Shown: positions 6,496-13,851, counted from the stretch's first letter. The stretch: DNA of 14,738 nt from an uncultured Coriobacteriales bacterium (GCA_946530775.1 CAMNAH010000008.1:1-14738), one strand, 5' to 3'. Numbers and translations are program-made. Notes: a model not told the origin generated them from the letters alone.

Positions 6496-7677
6496 CTAGA
6501 AGACGAGGGTATCCACCGTATCGAGGAGCGAGACGAGACGCTCGGTGAACCTCTCCACCTCCGCCGTGCCCTCGGCGGTCTCGAGCGCGCCGCGCCTGAT
6601 GTTGCGGCGGATGAGGCGCGTGAGGCCCACCACCTGCGCCTTCTGCTCGACCTCGTGGAAGCGCGCGGCGTCATCGGTGCCGAGGTAGATGGCGAGCATC
6701 TTGTTCCACAGCGCGGTGCTCGTCTCGAAATCGATGCCGAGATAGTCCTCGACGATCTTGGGGTCGTAGAGCGCGAAGCCCTGATAGGCGTTGTAGATGC
6801 TTCCCAGCTCGAAGATGGGGTTGCCGCAGCAGAGCGTGTCCATGTCGATAAGCAGGCACTCGTCGTTCTGGAGCATGATGTTCTTGATGTGGAAGTCGCC
6901 GTGGAGCATGTGGCGATCCTCGGGAACCCCCTCGAACAGGTCCATGAGCCTGCGATGCTTCTCGGCGGGCAGGTAGTCGGCGAGGAATGCCGCCCAGCCC
7001 AGGGCCACGGCGCGCATATCGGGAAGCAGGCCGTCCTTGACCTCGGTGCCGTGGATCTGCAGCAGCAGGTCGGCCGAGAGCTCTGCGATCTCATCGACGG
7101 TCTTGTCGCCGTCGGAGAGCAGCTGCGCGAAGCTCTTGGCATCGAGCAGCTCGTACACCGCGCCATAGCCCTCGCCCACGCGCACCACGTCGTAGGGGAT
7201 GGCGGTGGGGATGCCCATCACGAACGCCGTGCGGGCGAGCTCGCGCTCGTGCTGGATGTCGGCGAGCGCCTCGGGGTTGTTGTAGGTCTTCACGATGGTG
7301 TCGGGGTTGACGCGGTAGACCTTGCCGTTCGCACCTGTGCCGATGACCTCGCAGCCCTCGACCGAGAACACGCGGTAGGCCTTATGCACCTCAACCATCT
7401 CGGTGAAGCCGGTCATATCGAGGATCTCGTACACGTCGGTCGAGACGTTCACGATCGAGAGGCCGGGGAACTCCTTGCGCAGGCGCAGGATGATGCGCAG
7501 GCCTGCCGACGAGATGTATTTGAGGTTCTCGGCATCGATCATCACGTTCGCGCACTCGATGTCCTCGCGTGCAGCGGCGAGCGCGCGCTCGGCCTCGGCG
7601 GCGTTCGACGAGTCGATGCTGCCGAACAGGGCGACATGCAGCACGTTTCCTTCGAGCGTGGCGTTTACGATGGCCAT
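6496..7677 (-). CDS. STAS domain fused to an aminoglycoside-phosphotransferase-like kinase
   Basis: Two-domain cytosolic protein of 393 residues. Residues 1-100 form a STAS (anti-sigma antagonist) domain with NLKYISSAGLRIIL; S57 aligns with the Ser phosphorylated by SpoIIAB/RsbW in SpoIIAA/RsbV. Residues 105-393 are a protein-kinase-fold phosphotransferase of the APH type. It has the glycine-rich loop VIGTGANGKVYRV, K130 in IVKTY, catalytic loop HGDFHIKNIML (D261, N266) and metal-binding D278 in LLIDMDT. The kinase part recalls the TIGR02172 group of APH-like proteins (from memory). The ATG at 7677 is preferred to an in-frame TTG at 7695 because GGAGAGGG (7686-7693) sits 8 bases upstream of it. 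The gene starts 1 base after the HD gene stop. A switch in which STAS phosphorylation controls kinase activity is inferred. The substrate is unknown. Confidence 0.85.
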   Translation of the reverse strand: MAIVNATLEGNVLHVALFGSIDSSNAAEAERALAAAREDIECANVMIDAENLKYISSAGLRIILRLRKEFPGLSIVNVSTDVYEILDMTGFTEMVEVHKAYRVFSVEGCEVIGTGANGKVYRVNPDTIVKTYNNPEALADIQHERELARTAFVMGIPTAIPYDVVRVGEGYGAVYELLDAKSFAQLLSDGDKTVDEIAELSADLLLQIHGTEVKDGLLPDMRAVALGWAAFLADYLPAEKHRRLMDLFEGVPEDRHMLHGDFHIKNIMLQNDECLLIDMDTLCCGNPIFELGSIYNAYQGFALYDPKIVEDYLGIDFETSTALWNKMLAIYLGTDDAARFHEVEQKAQVVGLTRLIRRNIRRGALETAEGTAEVERFTERLVSLLDTVDTLVF

Positions 7678-7678
7678 C

Positions 7679-8245
7679 CTACTCACCCTCTCCAAAAATT
7701 TGATTGACGAGGAACGAGTATTCCTGCCAAGCGTCGGTATCTTTCAAATCGGACAGAAGATCGGCGATCCTGCGGTAGTACCACTCCTGCTGCACGGGGT
7801 CGCTTTGGTGGAAGTTGCGCCAGAGGCCGGAGCCCTCGCGCAGGTAGAGGCGGAAGAACGAGCGCATGTTGGAGAGCTTGTCGGCCAGCCAGATGCGCTT
7901 CACGTCGAGGTCGTCGGTGCTGGTGAGCTTCTGCAGCGACTCCTCCTTGCGCGAGCGCCAGGTGAGTTCGGGGGGAAGCGCGCGGTACTTGGTCTCGGTC
8001 TCGGAGGCGACGAGCTCGGCGACGCGCTCGCCGAAGCGCTCGCGGATATCCTCGGGCGTAGCGTCGGTGTCCTCGACCGTGTCATGGAGCACGGCGGCGG
8101 CGATGACCTCGGGGTCGTCCGTCATGGTCGAGATGATGACGGCGGCCTCGAGGGGATGCATGATGTAGGGTGTGTTGCTCCGTTTACGGACCATGCCGCT
8201 GTGCTTGTCCACGGCATATTTGATGGCATCGTCAAGCAGTTTCAA
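7679..8245 (-). CDS. Small HD-domain hydrolase of the RelA/SpoT (ppGpp hydrolase) type
   Basis: Single-domain protein of 188 residues resembling the N-terminal hydrolase half of Rel/SpoT and the small alarmone hydrolases (Mesh1-like). Motifs: KHSGMVRKRSNTPYIMHPLE (first metal His), AAAVLHDTVEDTDAT (HD metal pair and the ED pair that positions water) and IWLADKLSNMRS (last metal Asp). No synthetase, TGS or ACT domain follows. If active it would remove pyrophosphate from ppGpp, or act on a related nucleotide such as NADPH. The start is a TTG at 8243-8245. It is chosen because a perfect GGAGGA (8252-8257) lies 6 bases upstream and no in-frame ATG fits the motif start. It begins 38 bases after the phosphatase-kinase gene with no terminator between. 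The fold is secure; the substrate is inferred. Confidence 0.87.
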   Translation of the reverse strand: MKLLDDAIKYAVDKHSGMVRKRSNTPYIMHPLEAAVIISTMTDDPEVIAAAVLHDTVEDTDATPEDIRERFGERVAELVASETETKYRALPPELTWRSRKEESLQKLTSTDDLDVKRIWLADKLSNMRSFFRLYLREGSGLWRNFHQSDPVQQEWYYRRIADLLSDLKDTDAWQEYSFLVNQIFGEGE

Positions 8246-8283
8246 CGAGTGTCCTCCAAGTGCGTTGGAAAAAACGGGTGGGC

Positions 8284-10431
8284 TTAGAACGTCTTCTTGA
8301 TGCGCAGGATGTTGTGCCCATCTTTGTATTCGTAGCTGACGTCGTCCATCGTCTGTTTGACGAGGAACACGCCAAGGCCGCCGATCTTGCGCTCCTCAGC
8401 CGAGAGCGTGATATCGGGGTCCTCCTTCGCCAGCGGGTCGAAGGGCGTGCCGTTGTCGATGAAGGTGATGATGACCGAGAGGGGGTCATCCTCCACATCG
8501 ACCAGCACCGTCGCCGGACCGGTCTCGGGGCTGTAGGCGTAATGGGCGATGTTGCCGAAGAGCTCGTCGATGGCGATGTCGATCTGCGTCTGCGCCTTGA
8601 TCGGGCAGTCGAGCGCCTCGAGGTGCTCGTTGACGAAGTCGGTGACGACGGGGATGTTCTCGACCGTCGCCTCGATGGTCATCTCGGCCATATGCTTCTC
8701 CTCCGAACGATCGGTTTGCATACCACGATAATGCAAGCAGAGCAGAGTAATGTCATCGTACTGCGGAGCGTCGCCCACAAAGCGCCCAAGATCGATGAGC
8801 ACCTCGTCGGAAACGTCGTCGGACGTGCCATCCGGATAGGTGTTGAGCGCCTTGAGAAGGCGATCGGTGCCGTAGAGCTTTCTCGAGGCGTTCATCGCCT
8901 CGGTAACGCCATCGGTGTAGACGAAGACGCAGTCGCCGGGCTCGAGCTGGATCTTGTAATCGCGGTACACGGCATCTTCCGTGCCGCCGAGCACGAAGCC
9001 GTGGCGGTCTTTGAGCAGCGAGAAGCGCTTGCTGCTGTTGCGCACGGCAGGATATTCGTGCCCGGCGTTCGAGGCCACGATGGTTCCCGTGCGGGTGTCG
9101 AGGATGCCGAGCCATGCCGTGACGAACATGTCGATCGCGTTGTTGGCGCAGACCACCCTGTTGACGGCCGCGAGAACCTCGGCGGGCGTGCCGCCCTGGA
9201 GCGCATGGTCGCTGATGAGGATCTTGGTCATCATCATGTAGAGCGCCGCCGGGATGCCCTTGCCCGAGACATCCGCGATCACCATGGCGAGATGGTGCTC
9301 GTCGACCATGAAGAAGTCGTAGAAGTCGCCGCCGACCTCTTTCGCGGGGTTCATGCTGGCATAGATGTCGAACTCCGTGCGGTCGGGGAAGGGCGGGAAG
9401 GTGTTGGGGAGCATGCTCGCCTGGATGGACTGCGCAAGATGCAGCTCGGTGCCGATGCGCTGCTTCTCTGATGTGATGCGCTTGAGGTTGTCCTCGTATT
9501 CCACAAGGCCGTGCTCCATGTCGGCCATGACCAGCGAGAGGTTCTCGATCTCGTCGCCGGTGCGGATATCGAGCTTGGAGAAGTGCTCGCCCTCGGCCTC
9601 GCCAGCCTTGCGATCCTCGATGTAGGTCTCGGCGGCCTCGGCGATTCTGTTGATGGGATCGACCAGCGACTTCCTCATGTGGCGGGTGATGAGCGCCGCG
9701 AAGAGGTTGATGACGAGGAACATGACGAGGCTGAACTGCAGGGCATAGATCTTGAGGCCGTTGGCGATCGTTCTGATCGACACGTCGACGAGCAGGAACG
9801 CGACAGTCTCCCCGGCCTCGTTGCGGACGGGGTAGCCGCTCGTGCCCATCCATCCATACGCATCGCTGTGACCGATATAGGATGGGATGCCCTCGCCATT
9901 CCAGTCGAGGAATGCCGTGACCTCTTGGGGATCGACGGCCTCCCAATTGCCGATCTCGGAGCGATTGTTGTTATCGGAATCGGCGATGTAGACCACGGCA
10001 TTGGTCTCGCGATCGTACATGGCGAGATAGATGTAGTCGAAATCGTCGTTGCCCTCGAGCTTGTCGAGGATGGAGAGCGTGCGGTAGTAGGTGGTGCTGT
10101 TGTCGGCATTGAGGAAGCGCTCGCGGTATTCGAGCGTGCCCATCTGCTCGCGCTGCTCGGAGGTGAGCGAGCGGTACGTGGACATGGTGCTTTCGGAGAG
10201 GGAGGCGATGTCTGCCTCGTCGTCGAGGAGCAGCACCGCCGACGACGCGTAGTTGTAGGCGACGGCGAGCTCCTTGTTGAGAACAGCGTAGCCGTGGGCG
10301 ACGAAGCCCACGGCTATAGCAATTACCGCCAGGATGGCGGACATCGCTATGAGGGAACGCCATACTCGAGAGGCGAGCGAATAGTGCCGCCGCTCGAGAG
10401 CGCCCATCTCACGAACGCTCTTCTCTGGCAT
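8284..10431 (-). CDS. Membrane sensor with RsbU-type PP2C phosphatase and RsbW-type kinase domains
   Basis: 715-residue partner-switching regulator. In order: a transmembrane helix (about 27-47), an extracytoplasmic Cache-like sensor region (about 50-225, with YDRETNAVVYIAD), a second transmembrane helix (about 228-248), HAMP and coiled coil (about 250-340), a PP2C/SpoIIE phosphatase (about 355-568) and an RsbW-like GHKL kinase (about 583-715). PP2C metal residues lie in KEVGGDFYDFF (D369), MVIADVSGKG (D387), FVYTDGVTEA and QYDDITLL. The kinase has the N box IDELFGNIAHYAY, the IDNGTPF box and GGLGVFLVKQ. The phosphatase would dephosphorylate, and the kinase phosphorylate, STAS proteins. Related fusions exist in actinobacteria (M. 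tuberculosis Rv1364c, S. coelicolor OsaC) but with other sensors. The ATG at 10431 lies 9 bases after the STAS gene stop with no strong ribosome site, implying coupling. An internal start before the kinase domain is described separately. Confidence 0.93.
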   Translation of the reverse strand: MPEKSVREMGALERRHYSLASRVWRSLIAMSAILAVIAIAVGFVAHGYAVLNKELAVAYNYASSAVLLLDDEADIASLSESTMSTYRSLTSEQREQMGTLEYRERFLNADNSTTYYRTLSILDKLEGNDDFDYIYLAMYDRETNAVVYIADSDNNNRSEIGNWEAVDPQEVTAFLDWNGEGIPSYIGHSDAYGWMGTSGYPVRNEAGETVAFLLVDVSIRTIANGLKIYALQFSLVMFLVINLFAALITRHMRKSLVDPINRIAEAAETYIEDRKAGEAEGEHFSKLDIRTGDEIENLSLVMADMEHGLVEYEDNLKRITSEKQRIGTELHLAQSIQASMLPNTFPPFPDRTEFDIYASMNPAKEVGGDFYDFFMVDEHHLAMVIADVSGKGIPAALYMMMTKILISDHALQGGTPAEVLAAVNRVVCANNAIDMFVTAWLGILDTRTGTIVASNAGHEYPAVRNSSKRFSLLKDRHGFVLGGTEDAVYRDYKIQLEPGDCVFVYTDGVTEAMNASRKLYGTDRLLKALNTYPDGTSDDVSDEVLIDLGRFVGDAPQYDDITLLCLHYRGMQTDRSEEKHMAEMTIEATVENIPVVTDFVNEHLEALDCPIKAQTQIDIAIDELFGNIAHYAYSPETGPATVLVDVEDDPLSVIITFIDNGTPFDPLAKEDPDITLSAEERKIGGLGVFLVKQTMDDVSYEYKDGHNILRIKKTF
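8689..8704 (-). promoter_or_regulatory. Internal ribosome binding site and ATG for a free RsbW domain
   Basis: On the minus strand GGAGGAG (8704-8698) is followed by 6 bases and an in-frame ATG (8691-8689), at residue 581 of the fused protein. It falls exactly between the PP2C and RsbW-like domains. Initiation here would give a 135-residue kinase (8284-8691) starting MAEMTIEATV, the size of a normal RsbW. The ribosome site is stronger than the one of the full-length gene. Confidence 0.6.
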
Positions 10432-10440
10432 TGATGTTGC

Positions 10441-10737
10441 TTACTCGATGGTGAGGATCCCGTCGAAGCCGGTAACCTCGAAGATCTCCATGACGGTCTC
10501 GTTCACGTTGACGACCTTCATGGTGCCCTTGGCGGTCATGAGCTTGTGCAGGCCGAGGAAGACGCGCAGGCCCGCGGACGAGATGTACTCGAGCTCGGCG
10601 CAGTCGAGCACGAGGTCGGTGATGCCGTCGAGCTGATCGGAAAGCTCCTGCTCGACCTGCGGCGCGGTGGTGGTGTCGAGCCGGCCGACGATGGCAACGT
10701 TGAGGGTGGTGCCGTCCTGGGTGGTGTTGATGTTCAC
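10441..10737 (-). CDS. STAS-domain anti-sigma factor antagonist (RsbV/SpoIIAA type)
   Basis: Single STAS domain of 98 residues, first gene of the operon. The core segment LEYISSAGLRVFLGL contains the Ser pair of the family; the second Ser aligns with the Ser phosphorylated by RsbW/SpoIIAB. Dephosphorylated STAS proteins bind the anti-sigma kinase and free its target. The kinase and phosphatase for this protein are presumably the domains of the next gene, 9 bases downstream. The start is a GTG. The one at 10737 is preferred because AAGGAG (10743-10748) lies 5 bases upstream; a second in-frame GTG at 10743 is possible and adds two residues. It resembles the STAS part of the downstream STAS-kinase fusion (both have YISSAGLR and a VTGF/MTGF segment), suggesting duplication. 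Assignment is firm; the final target is unknown. Confidence 0.92.
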   Translation of the reverse strand: MNINTTQDGTTLNVAIVGRLDTTTAPQVEQELSDQLDGITDLVLDCAELEYISSAGLRVFLGLHKLMTAKGTMKVVNVNETVMEIFEVTGFDGILTIE

Positions 10738-10775
10738 AAGCACTCCTTGCCTTAGGGTGAAACGCTGAGATTAGT

Positions 10776-10801
10776 GTACCCCGATGCGCAGCGCCCCAAC
10801 C
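10776..10801 (-). promoter_or_regulatory. Candidate SigB/SigF-type promoter of the partner-switching operon
   Basis: The minus strand reads GGTT (10801-10798), 16 bases, then GGGTAC (10781-10776). This fits the GNNT-N14-16-GGGTAC/T pattern reported for Streptomyces SigB and resembles the mycobacterial SigF pattern. It lies 38 bases before the STAS start. An overlapping TACACT (10778-10773) could alternatively be a housekeeping -10. If the first reading is right, the operon is under a stress sigma factor of the kind such modules control. Inference from motif only. Confidence 0.4.
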
Positions 10802-10855
10802 GCTGAAATGCAGATGAACGCGGCAGAATGACCGCTTGGCATAACTACCCGAACG

Positions 10856-10867
10856 GAGGACGTCCTC
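10856..10867 (+). promoter_or_regulatory. Palindrome covering a Shine-Dalgarno-like sequence
   Basis: GAGGACGTCCTC is a perfect 12-base palindrome. Together with the preceding G it includes GGAGGA, 8 bases before an ATG at 10869. A small hairpin (GAGG/CCTC with an ACGT loop) would hide the ribosome site. It may be an operator, or it may restrict initiation at the upstream ATG of the metallophosphatase gene. Confidence 0.35.
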
Positions 10868-10919
10868 TATGCGAGAATGGGTGGTACGGGATGCAATCCG
10901 TTACGAAGGGCGGTGCGTT

Positions 10920-12380
10920 ATGGCGATCACCCACATCACCCTGCTCCATTCCAACGATATGCACGGCGCGTTCCTCCCCACCGACGTGAACGGCGTTGCA
11001 ACAGGGGGTATCTCGCTTTTGTCGGGATATGTGCGCGGCGAGCGCAAGGGCAATCCCAACACCGCCTATGTGATCGCGGGCGACATGTTCCGTGGGTCGG
11101 TCATCGACTCCGAGTTTCTGGGCCTCTCCACCATCGACCTGGTGAACATCCTGAGGCCCGATGTCGCCACGATCGGCAATCACGAGGTCGATTACGGCCT
11201 TGCGCACCTGCTGTTCCTCGAGAAGTGCGCGCGGTTCCCCATCATCAACGCCGACCTCTTCGTCACGCTCAACAACGCCCGTCTCTTCCAGCCCTTCATC
11301 GATCTCAAGGTGGGAGGGCTCAAGATCCTCTGCATCGGCATCCTCACCAACGAGGTGCTCTCCTCGACCAAGACCGAGGCGGTCATTGGCTCCTTCGTCG
11401 ACATCAAGGAAGCCGCCCGCGAGATCGGCATCATCTGCGACAACTACCGCACCACCAGCACCGACCTCACCGTGCTTATCACCCACATCGGTATCGAAAA
11501 GGACCGCGAGCTCGCCGCCTTGCTCAACCCCGACTGGGGCGTCAACTTCATCATCGGCGGTCACTCGCATACCTTCATGGACGAGCCCGAGATCGTGAAT
11601 GGCGTGCCCATCGTGCAGGCGGGATATGGCACGGGGCAAATCGGGCGGCTCGAGATCGACTACGACACCTCGACCAGGGAGTTGCTCGACTACGACTGGG
11701 AATGCGTGCCCATTAACGAGAATACCGCCGAGCCCGACCCCATCATGGAGAAGACACTCGAGACCTACCGCGACACCACCGACAGGAAATACCACCGCGT
11801 GGTGACCCATCTTGCGCGCACGCTCACTCATCCCGCCCGTGAGCAGGAGACCGAGCTCGGCAACCTCTATGCCGACATTCTGGTCGATGGCAGCAGCTAC
11901 GAGATCATGCTCATGGGGTCGGGGTCCATCCGCAAGGAAGAGCTCGGGCCCATCGTGGAATACCAGGACATGATCGAGAATACGCCCTTCGACGGGCCCA
12001 TCTATATGATCAAGGTGACGGGAGCGCAGTTCAGGCGCATGGTGAGCTATGTCTTCCGCGACGGGTGGGATAGGGGCGAGACCGAGTTTTACCAGGTTTC
12101 AACCGGTGTGCGCATCGTGTGGCGCAAATCAACCAACACGCTCGAGGCGCTCGAGTTCAAGGGCGAGCCCGTGACGGACGATCAGGAACTCACGTTGGGG
12201 CTGCAGGATTACCACTTCAATAACTTCGAGAAGTTCTTCGGGGTGCCCTTCGACGAGGTGACGGCCAACATGAGACCGCGCATGGTCATCACGCAGCAGA
12301 ACAACGTCATCGAGGAATACCTCTCGGTGAATCCGGGCCTCGATGCCCGCGTCGAGGGCCGCATCACCGTGCTCGACTAG
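10920..12380 (+). CDS. 5'-nucleotidase/UDP-sugar diphosphatase-type metallophosphatase
   Basis: Two-domain metallophosphoesterase of the UshA/YunD class (486 residues from this start), likely to remove phosphate from nucleotides. The N-terminal calcineurin-like domain shows HITLLHSNDMHGAF (first metal Asp/His), AGDMFRGSV, TIGNHEVDYG, LITHIGIEKD and IIGGHSHTF. The C-terminal 5'-nucleotidase domain (about 300-486) has ETELGNLYADILVDG and MLMGSGSIRKEEL. No signal peptide is visible, so a cytosolic form is likely, unlike UshA. An upstream in-frame ATG at 10869 has a stronger ribosome site (GGAGGA), adding 17 residues. I prefer 10920 because those 17 codons have about half the third-position GC of the gene and the family starts just before the first beta strand; AAGGG (10906-10910) is 9 bases upstream. 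It is divergent from the STAS operon. Confidence 0.87.
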   Translation: MAITHITLLHSNDMHGAFLPTDVNGVATGGISLLSGYVRGERKGNPNTAYVIAGDMFRGSVIDSEFLGLSTIDLVNILRPDVATIGNHEVDYGLAHLLFLEKCARFPIINADLFVTLNNARLFQPFIDLKVGGLKILCIGILTNEVLSSTKTEAVIGSFVDIKEAAREIGIICDNYRTTSTDLTVLITHIGIEKDRELAALLNPDWGVNFIIGGHSHTFMDEPEIVNGVPIVQAGYGTGQIGRLEIDYDTSTRELLDYDWECVPINENTAEPDPIMEKTLETYRDTTDRKYHRVVTHLARTLTHPAREQETELGNLYADILVDGSSYEIMLMGSGSIRKEELGPIVEYQDMIENTPFDGPIYMIKVTGAQFRRMVSYVFRDGWDRGETEFYQVSTGVRIVWRKSTNTLEALEFKGEPVTDDQELTLGLQDYHFNNFEKFFGVPFDEVTANMRPRMVITQQNNVIEEYLSVNPGLDARVEGRITVLD

Positions 12381-12406
12381 CGAATTGACACATCATCCGA
12401 AGCATC

Positions 12407-12435
12407 TGAGTTTCTCCACAGATGGCTGCTACACT
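12407..12435 (+). promoter_or_regulatory. Candidate extended -10 promoter of glmM
   Basis: TGC-TACACT (12427-12435) is an extended -10 element. TGAGTT (12407-12412) is a modest -35 at 17 bases. The start site would be near 12442, leaving a leader of about 40 bases before the ATG. The consensus TTGACA at 12385-12390 is too far upstream to pair with this -10. Confidence 0.45.
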
Positions 12436-12482
12436 ATTCAACGGCTTATTGAGCTTGCAGCGTTCCGAACAAGGAGATTTAG

Positions 12483-13829
12483 ATGAAGTATTTCGGCACC
12501 GACGGGTTCCGCGGCAAGGCCAACGAGGGCCTCAACGTGGAGCACGCATTCCTTATCGGCAGGTACGTGGGCTGGTATTACGGCCTGCGCCAGGGCAAGA
12601 AGGCCCGCATCGTCCTGGGCAAGGACACCCGCCGTTCGAGCTACATGTTCGAGTCCGCGCTGGTGTCGGGCCTGGTGGCCAGCGGCGCCGACGCCTACAT
12701 GCTGCATGTTATCCCCACGCCCGGCGTGTGCTACGAGGTCGTGGACGGCGCCTTCGACTGCGGCATCATGGTCTCCGCGAGCCACAACCCCTACTACGAT
12801 AACGGCATCAAGCTCGTCAACGGCCAGGGCTACAAGATGGACGAGGACGTGCTCGAGCTGATCGAGGACTTCATCGACGGCAAGATCGAGATTCCCCTCG
12901 CCACGGGCGAGGCCATCGGCTGCACCGTCGACTATATGCAGGGCCGCAACCGCTACATCGCACACCTCATCGCCAGCGCGAACTTCTCGCTGCAGGGCGT
13001 GAAGGTGGGCCTCGACTGCGCCAACGGCGCCGCCTCCAGCGTCGCCAAGCCCGTGTTCGATGCGCTGGGCGCCGACGTCTATGTGACCAACAACGTGCCC
13101 AACGGCTTCAACATCAACGTGAACGCCGGCTCCACGCACATCGAGAACCTCCAGAGCTTCGTGGTGCGCAACGGCCTCGACGTGGGCTTCGCCTACGACG
13201 GCGACGCCGACCGCTGCATCGCGGTGGACGAGAACGGCCACGTGGTCGACGGCGACCTCATCCTCTACGTGTGCGGCCGCTACATGGCCAAGTACGGCCG
13301 CCTGGTCAAAGACACCGTGGTGCCCACCGTCATGACCAACTTCGGCCTGCTCAAGGCCTTCGACGAGGCCGGTATCAAGGCCGTCACCACCGATGTGGGC
13401 GACAAGTACGTCTATGCGTGCATGCGCGAGAACGGCTACACGCTGGGCGGCGAGCAGTCGGGCCACATCATCTTCGGCGACCTCGAGACCACGGGCGACG
13501 GCATCATGACGTCGCTGCGCGTGATGGAGGCCGTGCGCGTGGAGAAGGAGACGCTCTCCACGCTTACCCGCCCGGTCAAGCTCTATCCGCAGAAGCTCGT
13601 GAACGTGCCCGTCACCGACAAGCATGCCGCCATGGAGGCTCCCGAGGTGCTCGCAGCCGAGGAGGAGGGCAAGGCCCTGCTCGGCGGCAACGGCCGCGTG
13701 TTCGTGCGCGCGAGCGGCACCGAGAGCCTGGTGCGCGTGCTTGCCGAGGCGCAGACCGAGGAGCTCTGCAACGTGGCGGTGCAGCCCGTGCTCGAGGCGC
13801 TCAAGGCATGGGAGATCGACGAGGCGTAA
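12483..13829 (+). CDS. glmM: Phosphoglucosamine mutase
   Basis: Cytosolic enzyme converting glucosamine-6-phosphate to glucosamine-1-phosphate, a step toward UDP-GlcNAc and peptidoglycan. The 448-residue length is normal for GlmM. Motifs of the alpha-D-phosphohexomutase family are all visible: N-terminal KYFGTDGFRG, the phosphoserine loop VSASHNPYYDNGIK with S100, the magnesium loop YDGDADRC (D239, D241, D243), sugar-binding GGEQSGHIIFGD (about 322-333) and the phosphate-binding RASGTESLVRV near the C-terminus (about 409-419). The FGTDGFRG and GEQSGH versions favour GlmM over phosphomannomutase. AAGGAG (12471-12476) lies 6 bases before the ATG. It appears to be a single-gene unit with its own promoter and a terminator. 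Identification is secure. Confidence 0.96.
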   Translation: MKYFGTDGFRGKANEGLNVEHAFLIGRYVGWYYGLRQGKKARIVLGKDTRRSSYMFESALVSGLVASGADAYMLHVIPTPGVCYEVVDGAFDCGIMVSASHNPYYDNGIKLVNGQGYKMDEDVLELIEDFIDGKIEIPLATGEAIGCTVDYMQGRNRYIAHLIASANFSLQGVKVGLDCANGAASSVAKPVFDALGADVYVTNNVPNGFNINVNAGSTHIENLQSFVVRNGLDVGFAYDGDADRCIAVDENGHVVDGDLILYVCGRYMAKYGRLVKDTVVPTVMTNFGLLKAFDEAGIKAVTTDVGDKYVYACMRENGYTLGGEQSGHIIFGDLETTGDGIMTSLRVMEAVRVEKETLSTLTRPVKLYPQKLVNVPVTDKHAAMEAPEVLAAEEEGKALLGGNGRVFVRASGTESLVRVLAEAQTEELCNVAVQPVLEALKAWEIDEA

Positions 13830-13851
13830 TACTCGTTCACCCATAAACGAG

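Noticed and set aside
4501..7707. Long plus-strand open frames opposite the amidohydrolase and STAS-kinase genes (4501-5790 and 6046-7707)
   Set aside because: They are antisense to genes with full catalytic motifs, have no recognisable domains, and show the Ala/Glu/Val/His-rich composition of mirror frames in GC-rich DNA.
8176..8188. Third copy of the CCGTT repeat inside the HD hydrolase gene
   Set aside because: A 13-base match to repeat copy 2 exists (TGCTCCGTTTACG), but it encodes part of the conserved RKRSN segment and lacks the rest of the unit, so chance is the simpler reading.
8246..8283. Terminator between the PP2C-RsbW gene and the HD gene
   Set aside because: The minus strand has a run of six T, but no stem precedes it. 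The genes therefore likely share a transcript.
8260..10434. Plus-strand open frames opposite the PP2C-RsbW gene (8260-9471, 9511-10434)
   Set aside because: They are antisense to a gene with clear PP2C and GHKL motifs; their composition is typical of mirror frames.
12385..12390. Consensus TTGACA as the -35 of glmM
   Set aside because: No -10 lies at 16-18 bases, and the good extended -10 at 12427-12435 is 39 bases away.
12438..13844. Minus-strand open frame of 468 codons opposite glmM
   Set aside because: It is a shadow of glmM: no family motifs, His/Val/Ala-rich low complexity, and no ribosome site of note.
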